64,000 nucleotides of DNA from positions 62,001 to 126,000 of the forward strand of contig CAINLJ010000271.1 in NCBI GenBank assembly GCA_903850335.1, in the 5' to 3' direction. The notes under the pieces were generated by a model. That model was not told the DNA's origin. It ran no database searches and saw only the letters and a program-made list of their open reading frames with translations. Origin of the DNA: an uncultured Bacteroidia bacterium. Lineage in GTDB: Bacteria > Bacteroidota > Bacteroidia > Bacteroidales > Prolixibacteraceae. Below are positions 46,025-54,930 of this stretch, piece after piece (position 1 is the first letter of the stretch; every line of letters starts with the position of its first letter). The position numbers and the translations under genes were made by a program.

Positions 46025-46531
46025 TTAAATACCCTTTTTAAGCCCATTTTTAAAATTAAGCTGAAGTGATACCATCTTGAGCGCTGTAACTGCTGCTTCA
46101 TCTCCCTTATTACCAAGCCTTCCTCCAGCTCTATCAAGAGCTTGTTGTTGATTTTCAGTCGTTAACACCCCAAATATAACCGGTTTATTAAACTTAATAT
46201 TTAACTCTGTTGCTCCCTGAGCTACACCCTGACATATAAAATCAAAATGACGTGTCTCACCCTGAATTACACAACCTAAAAGAATAATTGCATCAACGTC
46301 ACTATATTCGGCTAAGAATTGTCCTCCAAGGGTTAATTCAAAACTACCAGGAACATGATTTACAAGAATATCATTTTCGTTGACTCCATGTTTTTTAAGT
46401 GTGTCGAGTGCGCCCTGAGCTAATGCGCCTGTTATTTCGTAATTCCATTCTGAAACTACAATGCCAATTTTCATTCCTTTACCGTCCGGAACAGTAGTTA
46501 AATCGTAATCTGAAAGATTTCTGGTTGCCAT
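46025..46531 (-). CDS. ribH: 6,7-dimethyl-8-ribityllumazine synthase
   Basis: A 168-residue lumazine synthase, the penultimate step of riboflavin synthesis. Start is ATG 46531 ([10 protein letters not shown]); the frame stays open to 46630 but a TAnnTTTG box lies between. Signatures: [14 protein letters not shown] near 23-36, [15 protein letters not shown] near 61-75, [15 protein letters not shown] near 87-101, and [17 protein letters not shown] near 121-137, including the catalytic His. It stands alone, upstream of the 2-oxoacid dehydrogenase gene and divergent from the PAP2 gene. Confidence 0.97.
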   Translation of the reverse strand: MATRNLSDYDLTTVPDGKGMKIGIVVSEWNYEITGALAQGALDTLKKHGVNENDILVNHVPGSFELTLGGQFLAEYSDVDAIILLGCVIQGETRHFDFICQGVAQGATELNIKFNKPVIFGVLTTENQQQALDRAGGRLGNKGDEAAVTALKMVSLQLNFKNGLKKGI

Positions 46532-46546
46532 CCTTTTATTTTTCCA

Positions 46547-46554
46547 CAAAATTA
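46547..46554 (-). promoter_or_regulatory. -7 promoter element of ribH
   Basis: On the minus strand TAATTTTG fully matches TAnnTTTG, 15 bp before the ATG at 46531. No clear -33 TTTG. It supports the shorter ribH start. Confidence 0.45.
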
Positions 46555-46670
46555 GCAAGAAAAATATGACATTGAGCAGGTATCCCAAATTTGATAAAAT
46601 AGAGAAATTAAAAATCCTGGAAAATACCAAAATAAAAAGATTACTTTGTTATCAAAATATTCCTGATAAG

Positions 46671-47453
46671 ATGATTTACAATAAGATTACGCTATTAATG
46701 TTAATTCTGCTGGTTCCATGTCTTCTTTTCTCACAAAAATCCTTTTCCGGACTCTATTCTGATTCGGTAAAGGTAAGTTCAATTTTTACTCAAAGATCAA
46801 AAAATCAAGTTGTTAAGTCATACTGGGTTAATGCAGCTATTGTTCCTTCAACCCTAGTCCTAATCGGGGGAGTAACGCTAATTGCCAGGCCAAATACATT
46901 AATAAGTAAATATTCTATTCATAATGAAATACTTAAAGAGTTTTCAACGTATAAATCTTCCATGGATAATTATTTACAATTTGTTCCTCTTGCCACATCA
47001 TTTGGTCTGAATCTTTCCGGAATAAAAGGAAGAAGTGATTTGATTAACCTTTCTGTCATATCGGTAAAGGCTGAAATATTAATGACTTTAGTTGTTAGGG
47101 GAATAAAGGCTATTGTCCCAACATCACGTCCTTATGGAGGTAAAGACTCAATGCCATCCGGCCATACTGCTCAGGCATTTGTTTCAGCTACAATTCTTGA
47201 TATGGAATACAGAGATAAATCTCCATGGATAAGTGTTGCAGGATATGCAGCAGCTACAACAACCGGAATGTACCGGATGATTAACAATATGCATTGGATC
47301 TCAGACGTTTTGGTTGGTGCAGGAATAGGTATTTTTTCGGCAAAAGCTGTTTACTACACACATCGGTATAAATGGGGCAGAAAAGACAATATGGTTTTAG
47401 TTCCATTTATATTGAAAAATGGGGGTGGTGTTTCTATTGGTGTGGTGATCTGA
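46671..47453 (+). CDS. PAP2-family phosphatase, exported
   Basis: A 260-residue protein from ATG 46671, where a signal peptide begins (MIYNKITLLMLILLVPCLLFSQ); the frame is open further upstream to 46566 but that part overlaps the ribH promoter region. The three phosphatase motifs are KAIVPTSRP (near 147-155), PSGHTAQ (near 162-168) and YRMINNMHWISDV (near 200-212), the last with Tyr where Ser-Arg is usual. Related proteins dephosphorylate lipid phosphates such as undecaprenyl pyrophosphate or phosphatidylglycerophosphate in the periplasm. It converges on the B12 lipoprotein gene with a 17-bp gap. Confidence 0.87.
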   Translation: MIYNKITLLMLILLVPCLLFSQKSFSGLYSDSVKVSSIFTQRSKNQVVKSYWVNAAIVPSTLVLIGGVTLIARPNTLISKYSIHNEILKEFSTYKSSMDNYLQFVPLATSFGLNLSGIKGRSDLINLSVISVKAEILMTLVVRGIKAIVPTSRPYGGKDSMPSGHTAQAFVSATILDMEYRDKSPWISVAGYAAATTTGMYRMINNMHWISDVLVGAGIGIFSAKAVYYTHRYKWGRKDNMVLVPFILKNGGGVSIGVVI

Positions 47454-47470
47454 ATTATTATTTCTGACAT

Positions 47471-48532
47471 TCATTTGAAACAAAAAGAACCTGGAATAAT
47501 TCCTGTTTTAAAACTATCAATAACTGCACCTTGAGAAGAGTAACGGTATATTACCCCTCTTTGCTGATAATCAATTGCATCTCCCAGATAAATATCTGTA
47601 GATAAGGGATCGGCACCCAGACTGTACCACAGATGATTTCCAGTTTTTAAAAAAGGTTGATTTACCGGTTTAGGTTCTGTGACTCCAAATTTCCAGACGC
47701 CATTATTTATGAAGAGTAACGTATCACTGGTTCTGTTTATCGCAAGTCTTGAAGGAGCTGCATCTGAAGTAAGCGAAAAACTCTTTTCTATGGTTCTGTT
47801 TAAAGGATTTACGCACTGAAGTACAGGTGTTCTAATCGAGGCTCCAGCCTTTGACCATCCGCCATCGCAGAGAGTCCAGATTTTGTTAAATTTGTCAAGG
47901 ACAAGTCCACCAGGTTGTTTGCCGGTCTTTATTGAATCAATAATTGCATCTGTATTTGTATCAATAACCAGTATGGTGTTATCGAATGACCAGCACGTTA
48001 CAAATAATAAATTATTTGACTGCACCATTTGTTCGGTTGACGCATGCCCTGAAGTACGGATAAATCCCTTTATTTGATAGGTTAATGGATTTACGATCGT
48101 TATTTTTCCAGCGTAGAGATCTGAAATATATGCCTTTTCATTATTAATAATATGAATATACCTTGGTGAGGTCAATCCGGTAATCTTCCCAACATATTTT
48201 CCATTTGAAGAATCAACAACATAGATCTTTCCTGAATTGTTAATCACTATATAACCAAGGTTTTGGTAGATGATCATAGATTGGGCAACGTCACCCAACG
48301 GTAAATTATTAACAGCATAAAAAAGATCATTTTGCACTTTTTTTGTTGCAGTATTATAAAATGACAAAGAGGAATTACCATACATAAAATTCCCCTCATT
48401 TATAATAAACACTCCTTTATTTAAAGATGGCTTGTTTTGTTGATTTAAAACCCATGTATTATCCTTCATACATCCTTCAAATAAAAGGAGTATCAGAACA
48501 ACCAGGTATGTTTTATGTAAATTAATTTGCAT
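47471..48532 (-). CDS. BtuG-like beta-propeller surface lipoprotein
   Basis: A 353-residue protein from ATG 48532, one base after the BtuB stop; a longer in-frame start at 48610 would lie inside btuB. A signal peptide ends in a lipobox-like LLFEGC (near 15-20). The rest is a YncE/DUF5074-type propeller, with YVTN-like units such as GKIYVVDSSNGKYVGKI and NTILVIDTNTDAIIDSI. In Bacteroides the BtuG lipoprotein of this type captures cobalamin tightly at the surface and hands it to BtuB. Riboswitch control and position in the B12 operon support that role here. Confidence 0.82.
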   Translation of the reverse strand: MQINLHKTYLVVLILLLFEGCMKDNTWVLNQQNKPSLNKGVFIINEGNFMYGNSSLSFYNTATKKVQNDLFYAVNNLPLGDVAQSMIIYQNLGYIVINNSGKIYVVDSSNGKYVGKITGLTSPRYIHIINNEKAYISDLYAGKITIVNPLTYQIKGFIRTSGHASTEQMVQSNNLLFVTCWSFDNTILVIDTNTDAIIDSIKTGKQPGGLVLDKFNKIWTLCDGGWSKAGASIRTPVLQCVNPLNRTIEKSFSLTSDAAPSRLAINRTSDTLLFINNGVWKFGVTEPKPVNQPFLKTGNHLWYSLGADPLSTDIYLGDAIDYQQRGVIYRYSSQGAVIDSFKTGIIPGSFCFK

Positions 48533-48533
48533 A

Positions 48534-50588
48534 TCAGAAATCGTACCTGAATAAGAGTGAGTAATTTCTTCCTGGCATAGGATTTTGGAGAACTGTCCGA
48601 TATGATTCATTAAAAAGATTCAGAATTTTCAATTCAATATCGAACGTGCCTTTGAAAAGACGAAACTCCCTGCCAATATATAAATTATTCATAATGTAGG
48701 GATATAAAACGTCAAACCTTGATGTTTTATCATTGCTTGATGTAGTATAACGTTCACTGTAATAATTCCATAACCAGGTTAGATGAAAGTCGGAGCGTGA
48801 TAGGTTAACGACCAGATTTGCAGAATTTTTAGGTATGAATGGGAGCTGTTTCCCAACAGATTCATCTGCCCAGTTTCGTGGATCATCGCGATTTACAGAA
48901 CTTGTATAAGCATAATTCCCATTGACATTTAAGGATGTTATACCTAATTTGCCTTTAATACCGGCATTAATCTCTACACCGCCAGTATTAACTCTTTTCA
49001 TATTATAGGGCTCCCAATAGCCTTGCGGAGTTGGCAGCCAAATGATCCAGTTATTTATTTCAGAAATATAAGCACTTAGAGATGTATGAAAACTAAGATT
49101 TCCTGTAAATCCTGAGTAACCTGTTCCCAGATCGGCCATAATCCCTTCCTCTGCTTTAAGCTTGGGGTTACCGCCCGGTATATAATATAAATCATTTAAA
49201 GTGGGTTGATGGTAATTTCGTGCTATTGAACCTTTATAATAGATGTTCGCAGTCTTAAAAGGGCGATATTCAACACCTAATGAAGGAATAAGAGGGACTG
49301 ATTTCCCACCAATTATTTCTTCTCTTGCCATTAAATTGGCGGACAGCCTATCATTAAAGGATTTGCTGAGTTGTAACGATATTGAGTGATCAAGACGATT
49401 TACATCGTAGCCGGTTGACGAGCTGTTCGAAGGCGAATTAACAGAGTTTACCGTGTTGGCAATCGAATTCGCACTTGTTGAAAGGGATAAATTTTTATTA
49501 AATTGAAAAACATAATTAGCTTTAAACAAATATGTTGCAGAATTTGAATGCGAATTTGTTACGATCTGATCGGCATTACCGGACACCTTATTCCTGAGAA
49601 GGTAAGTCGACAGCTGTATATTTGACCCAACATGAAGGTCAAAAGTTCCTTTGTTACCATAATATTTATACTCACCCACGACCCGGTGTGCGTTTTCGGA
49701 CTGGATGTTGATATTTGCATTTATATCAGTCTCATTTGATAACAGTCTTGGCAAACTTCTGTTATTATGTTGATACCAGTAACGGACTGTAACGATAGTT
49801 TTATTTGTCGGATGAACATAGAACTCCTGCAACAACCCGTAGTTACAATATTGTGAATTCAGGTTTCGTTGGGTAGGGTATAGGTATTTTCCAGTGATTG
49901 GATCAAGATTTGCAATAAGTTTATTTACAAATGGATAATCATTATTTGAATAATTGTAAAATGCTCTTGTCTGTGATTGAATTTTAGAATTCCCGGTTGT
50001 AAGTTTTATAAATTCATCGTAAGTGCCGTAACTTCCGGTTCCCGATAGCAACCGGATTGAAAATTTCTTCTGCCAATCAGCTGTATTTTCAAGTTTGACA
50101 ATACCTCCCAAGGCTCCGCTAAGTTCTGAAAGTGAACCTGAGCCGTGCAAAAGATTTACATTATCCGTAAAATAAACCGGTATAGTTGAGAAATCTACCA
50201 TTCCCAGCATTGGCGAACTCAGTGGTATTCCATTCCATGTAACCTGCGTGTGAGAAGGAGCCGTTCCACGAAAAGAGGCCGTAGCCATGGCGCCCCGACC
50301 ATAATCCTTCATAAATATGGGAGTATTTTGTGAAATCAGATCAGAAAGGCTGGACGTTAATGATTTAATCATTGAAACAGAGTCAATCTTTGTTGAAGTT
50401 CTTCCGGCTTCCTCCTTTACCATGGATTGTGTATAAATCAGGATAGGTTTTATTCTGAGTGTGTCTGTGATATGTTGTGCAAACGAGAATTGGGAAAAAC
50501 TGATAACCAGATAGATAATGATTATGAACTTAAAACAGTGCCATTTTTTAAGATCAGCAGGTATATTTATGAAATGTTTATTTAACAT
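48534..50588 (-). CDS. BtuB-like TonB-dependent cobalamin receptor
   Basis: A 684-residue outer-membrane receptor. A signal peptide (about 19-37) precedes the plug domain (about 45-150), with FRGTAPSHTQVTWNGIPL near 109 and LHGSGSLSELSGALGG near 145. The remainder is a 22-strand-type barrel ending in the terminal aromatic FRYDF. It transports a large ligand across the outer membrane with TonB energy. Cobalamin is inferred from the B12 riboswitch upstream and the BtuG-like neighbour. There is no N-terminal carboxypeptidase-like extension, unlike SusC-type receptors. Confidence 0.9.
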   Translation of the reverse strand: MLNKHFINIPADLKKWHCFKFIIIIYLVISFSQFSFAQHITDTLRIKPILIYTQSMVKEEAGRTSTKIDSVSMIKSLTSSLSDLISQNTPIFMKDYGRGAMATASFRGTAPSHTQVTWNGIPLSSPMLGMVDFSTIPVYFTDNVNLLHGSGSLSELSGALGGIVKLENTADWQKKFSIRLLSGTGSYGTYDEFIKLTTGNSKIQSQTRAFYNYSNNDYPFVNKLIANLDPITGKYLYPTQRNLNSQYCNYGLLQEFYVHPTNKTIVTVRYWYQHNNRSLPRLLSNETDINANINIQSENAHRVVGEYKYYGNKGTFDLHVGSNIQLSTYLLRNKVSGNADQIVTNSHSNSATYLFKANYVFQFNKNLSLSTSANSIANTVNSVNSPSNSSSTGYDVNRLDHSISLQLSKSFNDRLSANLMAREEIIGGKSVPLIPSLGVEYRPFKTANIYYKGSIARNYHQPTLNDLYYIPGGNPKLKAEEGIMADLGTGYSGFTGNLSFHTSLSAYISEINNWIIWLPTPQGYWEPYNMKRVNTGGVEINAGIKGKLGITSLNVNGNYAYTSSVNRDDPRNWADESVGKQLPFIPKNSANLVVNLSRSDFHLTWLWNYYSERYTTSSNDKTSRFDVLYPYIMNNLYIGREFRLFKGTFDIELKILNLFNESYRTVLQNPMPGRNYSLLFRYDF

Positions 50589-50601
50589 TTATGATTTTGG
50601 G

Positions 50602-51762
50602 TCAGTTTGCCGTATATTCTATTAAAGAAAGGTCAGCAGCTCCGCTAATTTCAGTTGAGATCTCGTTTAACCATCCGGCAACCTGAAATACTCCACTCTG
50701 TACTTTAATAAAGGTTATCGCAGACAGATTAACCTTTTTACCTGATCGATCAACTGCATTTGAAATATCCAGAAGATTGGCCTTTAATGAATTATTATAA
50801 TCCAAATTAAAGTAACATTCAGCGTACCCATAAGAAAATAACCCCGGACGAACGGTCCAGTTTTCAATACCGGCCTGGATCGAAGTATTAATATAAGCAT
50901 TTGGCAGTTTTTCTCCTGAAAACTCAAACTCTGTTTTATTCCCATAACCGCTCCACCACCATGAACCGGAACTATATCCCGGAACTAGTTCACCATGATT
51001 ACCCTGATTATCTTTCCAGGTAATATTTCCATTATCAGTTGGTTTATAATATGTTACCTGATAATCATGAATAGTTTCAGGATTACTGTACTCACTGCCT
51101 TTAATTTCTGCCCATTCACCGTCATTAGGAATTCCATCATTGTTGGAATCATACATCACATAAATTACTCCAGGTTCTGAGCCGGCACCCGGCTGAGTGA
51201 ATACAGCGAAATCGACGCCATCACCATTAGGTATATTATGATCAAAACCTGCAATTATGTAACCTCCCCATCCGCCTAGTGAGGTATAGATCTTTGTTCC
51301 TGTCCATGGTTGTCCAATAAAATCATTTCCTTTCCAGTCACCAGGTATCAAAGCTGCGTTCTGACCAGGGCCATATTGGTAGTCAAATACTCTGGTTATA
51401 TAAGGTGAAAATGTGGAGAACGCGGCGATCTGAATGGATTTTTCATCACTTCCTGCATCATTTGTAACTTTAAGCTGAAGTTGATAACTACCTATTTTTA
51501 AAGGCTTAAACGAGAATTTTTTTTCTGAAGATACTACGGATCCATTTATCAACCACGTATAGGTTGAATTTGATTCGTTAACAACTTTAGGAACGATTGG
51601 CAGTGATTGTCCAATTTCAACCTTAAATCCGTTCACAGGTATTTCGAAAGTAATAATCGGGCCGGAAAGTTTATTTCCCTGTTTGCATGAAAATAATAGT
51701 ATTAAACAAATACTAAGAGCTGGAAAAATCCTTGTTACAAAATTCAACATACTTAAAATCAA
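50602..51762 (-). CDS. PKD-domain surface lipoprotein of the B12 operon
   Basis: A 386-residue protein; ATG 51762 or 51750 may be used. A signal peptide ends in LILLFSC near residue 26, a lipobox. A PKD/Ig-like domain (about 45-113) is followed by a domain (about 115-386) rich in Trp, Gly and Asn, with GGWGGYIIAGFDH near 162, a Ca-site-like DSNNDGIPNDGEW near 203 and GYSSGSWWWSGYG near 253. Similar cell-surface proteins occur in other Bacteroidota B12 loci. It is the gene next to the riboswitch, 13 bp before btuB. A surface cobalamin-binding or handover role is inferred. Confidence 0.75.
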   Translation of the reverse strand: MILSMLNFVTRIFPALSICLILLFSCKQGNKLSGPIITFEIPVNGFKVEIGQSLPIVPKVVNESNSTYTWLINGSVVSSEKKFSFKPLKIGSYQLQLKVTNDAGSDEKSIQIAAFSTFSPYITRVFDYQYGPGQNAALIPGDWKGNDFIGQPWTGTKIYTSLGGWGGYIIAGFDHNIPNGDGVDFAVFTQPGAGSEPGVIYVMYDSNNDGIPNDGEWAEIKGSEYSNPETIHDYQVTYYKPTDNGNITWKDNQGNHGELVPGYSSGSWWWSGYGNKTEFEFSGEKLPNAYINTSIQAGIENWTVRPGLFSYGYAECYFNLDYNNSLKANLLDISNAVDRSGKKVNLSAITFIKVQSGVFQVAGWLNEISTEISGAADLSLIEYTAN

Positions 51763-51849
51763 TTTAATAGTCAGACATTAATTGATTTTAAGCTAAAGGG
51801 AAGTATTGCAGAATGGAAACCGGCCATCTGTACGCTTTTATCCCGAAAG

Positions 51850-52040
51850 CTTAAACCGTGAATGGCTGGTCTTCTGACTTATCCCGATTCCCGGTTACCT
51901 TCCCATTCATTTTTTTGAAAGAATAGTGGTTATTAACCAGAAACATACTATTTCGCAAATGCGAAATCGGGTTTTACAGCAGCGGGTACTGTCCCGGATT
52001 TACACCGGATTCCCAAATTAAGCCGCATGGGCACCAATTC
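51850..52040 (-). ncRNA. Cobalamin (B12) riboswitch
   Basis: On the minus strand the core (52014-51974) contains GGTGTAAATCC and CCCGCTGCTGTAA, the conserved B12 aptamer core, and the B12 box AGTCAGAAGACCAGCC sits at 51879-51864. A stem-forming segment and GCCAT/ATGGC pairing lie between the box and the first gene and may form the expression platform. It should repress the three-gene operon 51762-47471 when cobalamin is plentiful. The gap 51763-52167 contains this element, its promoter and the pepD leader only. Confidence 0.95.
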
Positions 52041-52044
52041 TTTA

Positions 52045-52075
52045 CAAAAGTAAGTAATTACTTTTCCACTTCAAA
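52045..52075 (-). promoter_or_regulatory. Promoter of the B12 riboswitch operon
   Basis: On the minus strand TTTG (52075-52072), exactly 19 bp, then TACTTTTG (52052-52045): a textbook Bacteroidota promoter. Transcription would begin at about 52040, just before the aptamer. Confidence 0.82.
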
Positions 52076-52167
52076 CTAAAATTCTGACAAAAAATTATAT
52101 ACTTTTAGTGATTATCCCAGTTCATTCATTTAAATTCTAATCTATTGCATTTCAATTATATATTAAG

Positions 52168-53622
52168 ATGAGTAAATTATATAACCTAAGTCCTGCTTCG
52201 GTTTGGAACTATTTTGAATCAGTTTGTCAGATTCCACGGCCTTCAAAACATGAAGAAAAGATCGTTGCATTTTTAATTGGTTTTGCTAACACAAATCATC
52301 TCAGCTACAAGATCGATTCTTTTGGTAATTTGCTGATATGTAAGCCTGCAACTTCCGGAATGGAAGATCGCCCTGCGGTGGTCTTACAATCTCATCTGGA
52401 TATGGTCTGTGAGAAAAATAGCGGAACAACCCATGATTTCATGACTGATTCAATAAGACCATATATTGATGGTGAATGGGTTACAGCCGAAGGAACGACA
52501 CTTGGAGCTGACTGTGGTATAGGTATTGCTGCACAAATGGCAATTTTAACTGCAAATAATATAAAACATGGACCCATTGAATGTTTATTTACCTTAGATG
52601 AGGAGACAGGACTTTCCGGGGCAAAAGCTCTTGATTCTGGTTTTTTTTCGGGCAAAACGTTAGTAAATCTTGATTCTGAGGATGAAGGCGAACTGTTTAT
52701 AGGTTGTGCCGGTGGTATTGATACAGTTGCTTCTATTCCCTTTGAGGTAGTTGATGCACCCTCCGGGTATTTTCCGGTAAGAATATCAGTTAGCGGTTTT
52801 CAGGGTGGGCACTCAGGTGATGATATAAATAAAAACCGCGGTAATGCAATTAAGGTTTTGAACCGGTTCTTATGGCAGACATTACGTAAATATGAAATAC
52901 ATATAGCTGGTTTTCAAGGGGGCAATTTGCGAAATGCAATTGCAAGGGAAGCATTTGCTGAGATTCTTGTCCCTATGTCAAGGAAAGAGCAGATAACAAT
53001 TGATTTTAATATTTACAGGTCTGTTATTGAATCAGAAATGCTTCTTAATGAACCACAAATGAGTCTTTCCCTTGAATCTTGTGATTTTCCTGCTCAGGTT
53101 ATGGATACAATTAGCCAGACAAGGCTCATAAATGCCATTTATGCTTGTCCACATGGAGTTTTGACAATGAGTACCCGTATGCCGGGCCTCGTCGAAACAT
53201 CTACAAATTTAGCCTCAGTAAAAATCCTGTCTGGAAATATTATAGAAATTACAACAAGTCAGCGCAGTGATCTTGAAAGTGGGAAGATGGATGCTGCGTA
53301 TATGGTAGAAGCCGTGTTTACTATGATTGGCGCTCAGGTAACACGCGGAGATGGGTATCCTGGATGGACACCTAATCCTGAGTCGGTGCTATTGAAAATT
53401 ACAAAAGAATCGTATGTTAGACTTTTTAATGTTGAGCCGGTTGTCCGTTCGATTCACGCAGGATTGGAATGCGGTCTTTTCTTAGAAAAATTCCCTGACC
53501 TGGATATGATTTCGTTTGGGCCTACGTTAAGAGGTGTTCATTCACCGGATGAAAGAATCAACATTCAGACTGTAGATAAATTTTGGCGACTGCTGATCGA
53601 TCTGCTTGAAAATTATAAATAG
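52168..53622 (+). CDS. pepD: Aminoacyl-histidine dipeptidase (M20 family)
   Basis: A 484-residue metallopeptidase of the PepD (carnosinase-like) type, cleaving X-His and other dipeptides in the cytoplasm. Metal-site motifs are LQSHLDMVCEKN near 72-83, TTLGADCGIGIA near 109-120, LDEETGLSGA near 146-155 and the His in SIHAGLECGLF near 427-437. A dimerisation lid domain lies between. Length is typical for the 480-residue PepD group. The gene stands alone, divergent from the B12 operon. Confidence 0.95.
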   Translation: MSKLYNLSPASVWNYFESVCQIPRPSKHEEKIVAFLIGFANTNHLSYKIDSFGNLLICKPATSGMEDRPAVVLQSHLDMVCEKNSGTTHDFMTDSIRPYIDGEWVTAEGTTLGADCGIGIAAQMAILTANNIKHGPIECLFTLDEETGLSGAKALDSGFFSGKTLVNLDSEDEGELFIGCAGGIDTVASIPFEVVDAPSGYFPVRISVSGFQGGHSGDDINKNRGNAIKVLNRFLWQTLRKYEIHIAGFQGGNLRNAIAREAFAEILVPMSRKEQITIDFNIYRSVIESEMLLNEPQMSLSLESCDFPAQVMDTISQTRLINAIYACPHGVLTMSTRMPGLVETSTNLASVKILSGNIIEITTSQRSDLESGKMDAAYMVEAVFTMIGAQVTRGDGYPGWTPNPESVLLKITKESYVRLFNVEPVVRSIHAGLECGLFLEKFPDLDMISFGPTLRGVHSPDERINIQTVDKFWRLLIDLLENYK

Positions 53623-53762
53623 TGTAACTTCTCAATCATGGTTTAGGTAATTATTAGTTTTTATTTTTGCTTGATAAGCTTTTTTAGAACTAATGTAAAT
53701 TGTTCATATCCCACTAAAAATTAGTTAATTTGTATTGTAATTTATAGTAGAGAATTGTTTTT

Positions 53763-54848
53763 ATGTCAAATCACCGGACTGAAATTTATTGTTTGTTTGG
53801 CAAGATAGGATCTATTTGTAATAAAGGATTGCTATTCATTAGTTTATGCTTATTATTTTTCTCCTGTATTTCAATCCGTAATCTCGAAATTGAGGTAGCC
53901 GTTTTACCTGAATTTCCACTCTCGGATGACGTTCAGAGTATTGTTTTGATTAACAGAAGCATGAACATGCTATTTCAAAATACTCCTTCAGATTCACTTG
54001 AAAAAATACTTGTCAAAAACGAGATGCATTTGGATAGCATTTTTCGTGATAGTATTGCATGTGATACTGTTATGCATGTTGCCGCAAGGGAACTTTTTAA
54101 TTCGGGGAGGTTTGATGTTGTCATACCTAAAAATGAGAATATTTATCGCAATGATTCTGATGATATCCGTAATCCATTGGATATTAAAACAATAGATAGA
54201 TTATGTCAGGAATATAATGCCGATGCGGTTCTGGTTCTTGAAACTTTCTCTGAACGTTTCGTTACTAAATATAATTATCAGATTTTTAATTATAATTATC
54301 CGGAATCCTTTGGTGCAAGGACGGATATTAAATACAAATCTGAGTGGCGACTATACCGTCCGGATAATATGAAGCCTGCCTTGAGGTTCCAGATCGGTGA
54401 TTCTATTTTTTGGGAGGGCAACAGCTCAACTTTAAGAGATGTTTATGATCAAATGCCACATGTAAAAGAATCACTATTAGGAGGTGCTATGGCTGCCGGA
54501 TCTAATCTTGCCAGTCATATCAGTCCTAAATGGGTCAGCCGGACCCGTAACTTTTTTTCGACAGGAATTAAGGAAATAGATTTAGCTATCCCTTTGATTT
54601 ATAATAATAAATGGGACGAGGCAACATCAATCTGGTCAAAATATGCAAATATTGATTCGAAACGAATCAGGGCTAAGGTTGAGTTTAACCTTGCTTTGGC
54701 CTCAGAAATGAATGGAAATTTGGATCTTGCGATAGATTGGGGACTTAAATCCTATAAAACACATTATAATTATGCAATTGAAGGTTACCTCAATATTCTT
54801 GAAGCTAACCGAAAGGTTAAAATGAGGGAGTCCAAAAAACGCTACTAA
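53763..54848 (+). CDS. DUF6340-like lipoprotein 1
   Basis: A 361-residue lipoprotein; signal peptide with lipobox LLFFSC near residue 35, after an unusually long N-terminal stretch. The mature part begins with strands and IVLINRS (near 61-67), and has a conserved YNADAVLVLE segment near 152-161 and a TPR-like helical end (from about 270, with NKWDEATSIW). It is a clear paralog of the next gene: both share the order lipobox, RS/RN strand, DAVLVLE/DAIVSLE, and WxEAxxIW. The function of the family is unknown; cell-envelope location is inferred. A weak hairpin and T-run precede it at 53669-53685. Confidence 0.8.
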   Translation: MSNHRTEIYCLFGKIGSICNKGLLFISLCLLFFSCISIRNLEIEVAVLPEFPLSDDVQSIVLINRSMNMLFQNTPSDSLEKILVKNEMHLDSIFRDSIACDTVMHVAARELFNSGRFDVVIPKNENIYRNDSDDIRNPLDIKTIDRLCQEYNADAVLVLETFSERFVTKYNYQIFNYNYPESFGARTDIKYKSEWRLYRPDNMKPALRFQIGDSIFWEGNSSTLRDVYDQMPHVKESLLGGAMAAGSNLASHISPKWVSRTRNFFSTGIKEIDLAIPLIYNNKWDEATSIWSKYANIDSKRIRAKVEFNLALASEMNGNLDLAIDWGLKSYKTHYNYAIEGYLNILEANRKVKMRESKKRY

Positions 54849-54857
54849 CCTGGACAA

Positions 54858-54874
54858 TTGGCACTGTTTTTGCT
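54858..54874 (+). promoter_or_regulatory. Near-perfect sigma-54 promoter before DUF6340 gene 2
   Basis: TTGGCAC-N5-TTGCT (54858-54874) matches the -24/-12 consensus with exact spacing. The predicted start is near 54885, about 46 nt before the ATG at 54931, the same geometry as the hsp20 promoter. It lies in the 82-bp gap between the two paralogs. Confidence 0.68.
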
Positions 54875-54930
54875 ATTATTGAATTCAAAGCAATTGTAAA
54901 TATTAAGTTTTTAACAGGCTAATTTTCACC

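Noticed and set aside
46532-46630. N-terminal extension of ribH with a hydrophobic stretch
   Set aside because: Lumazine synthase is soluble and starts at MATRN; a promoter box at 46547-46554 lies inside the would-be extension.
53669-53685. Hairpin plus T-run after pepD
   Set aside because: Stem is only 4 bp; too weak to list as a terminator.
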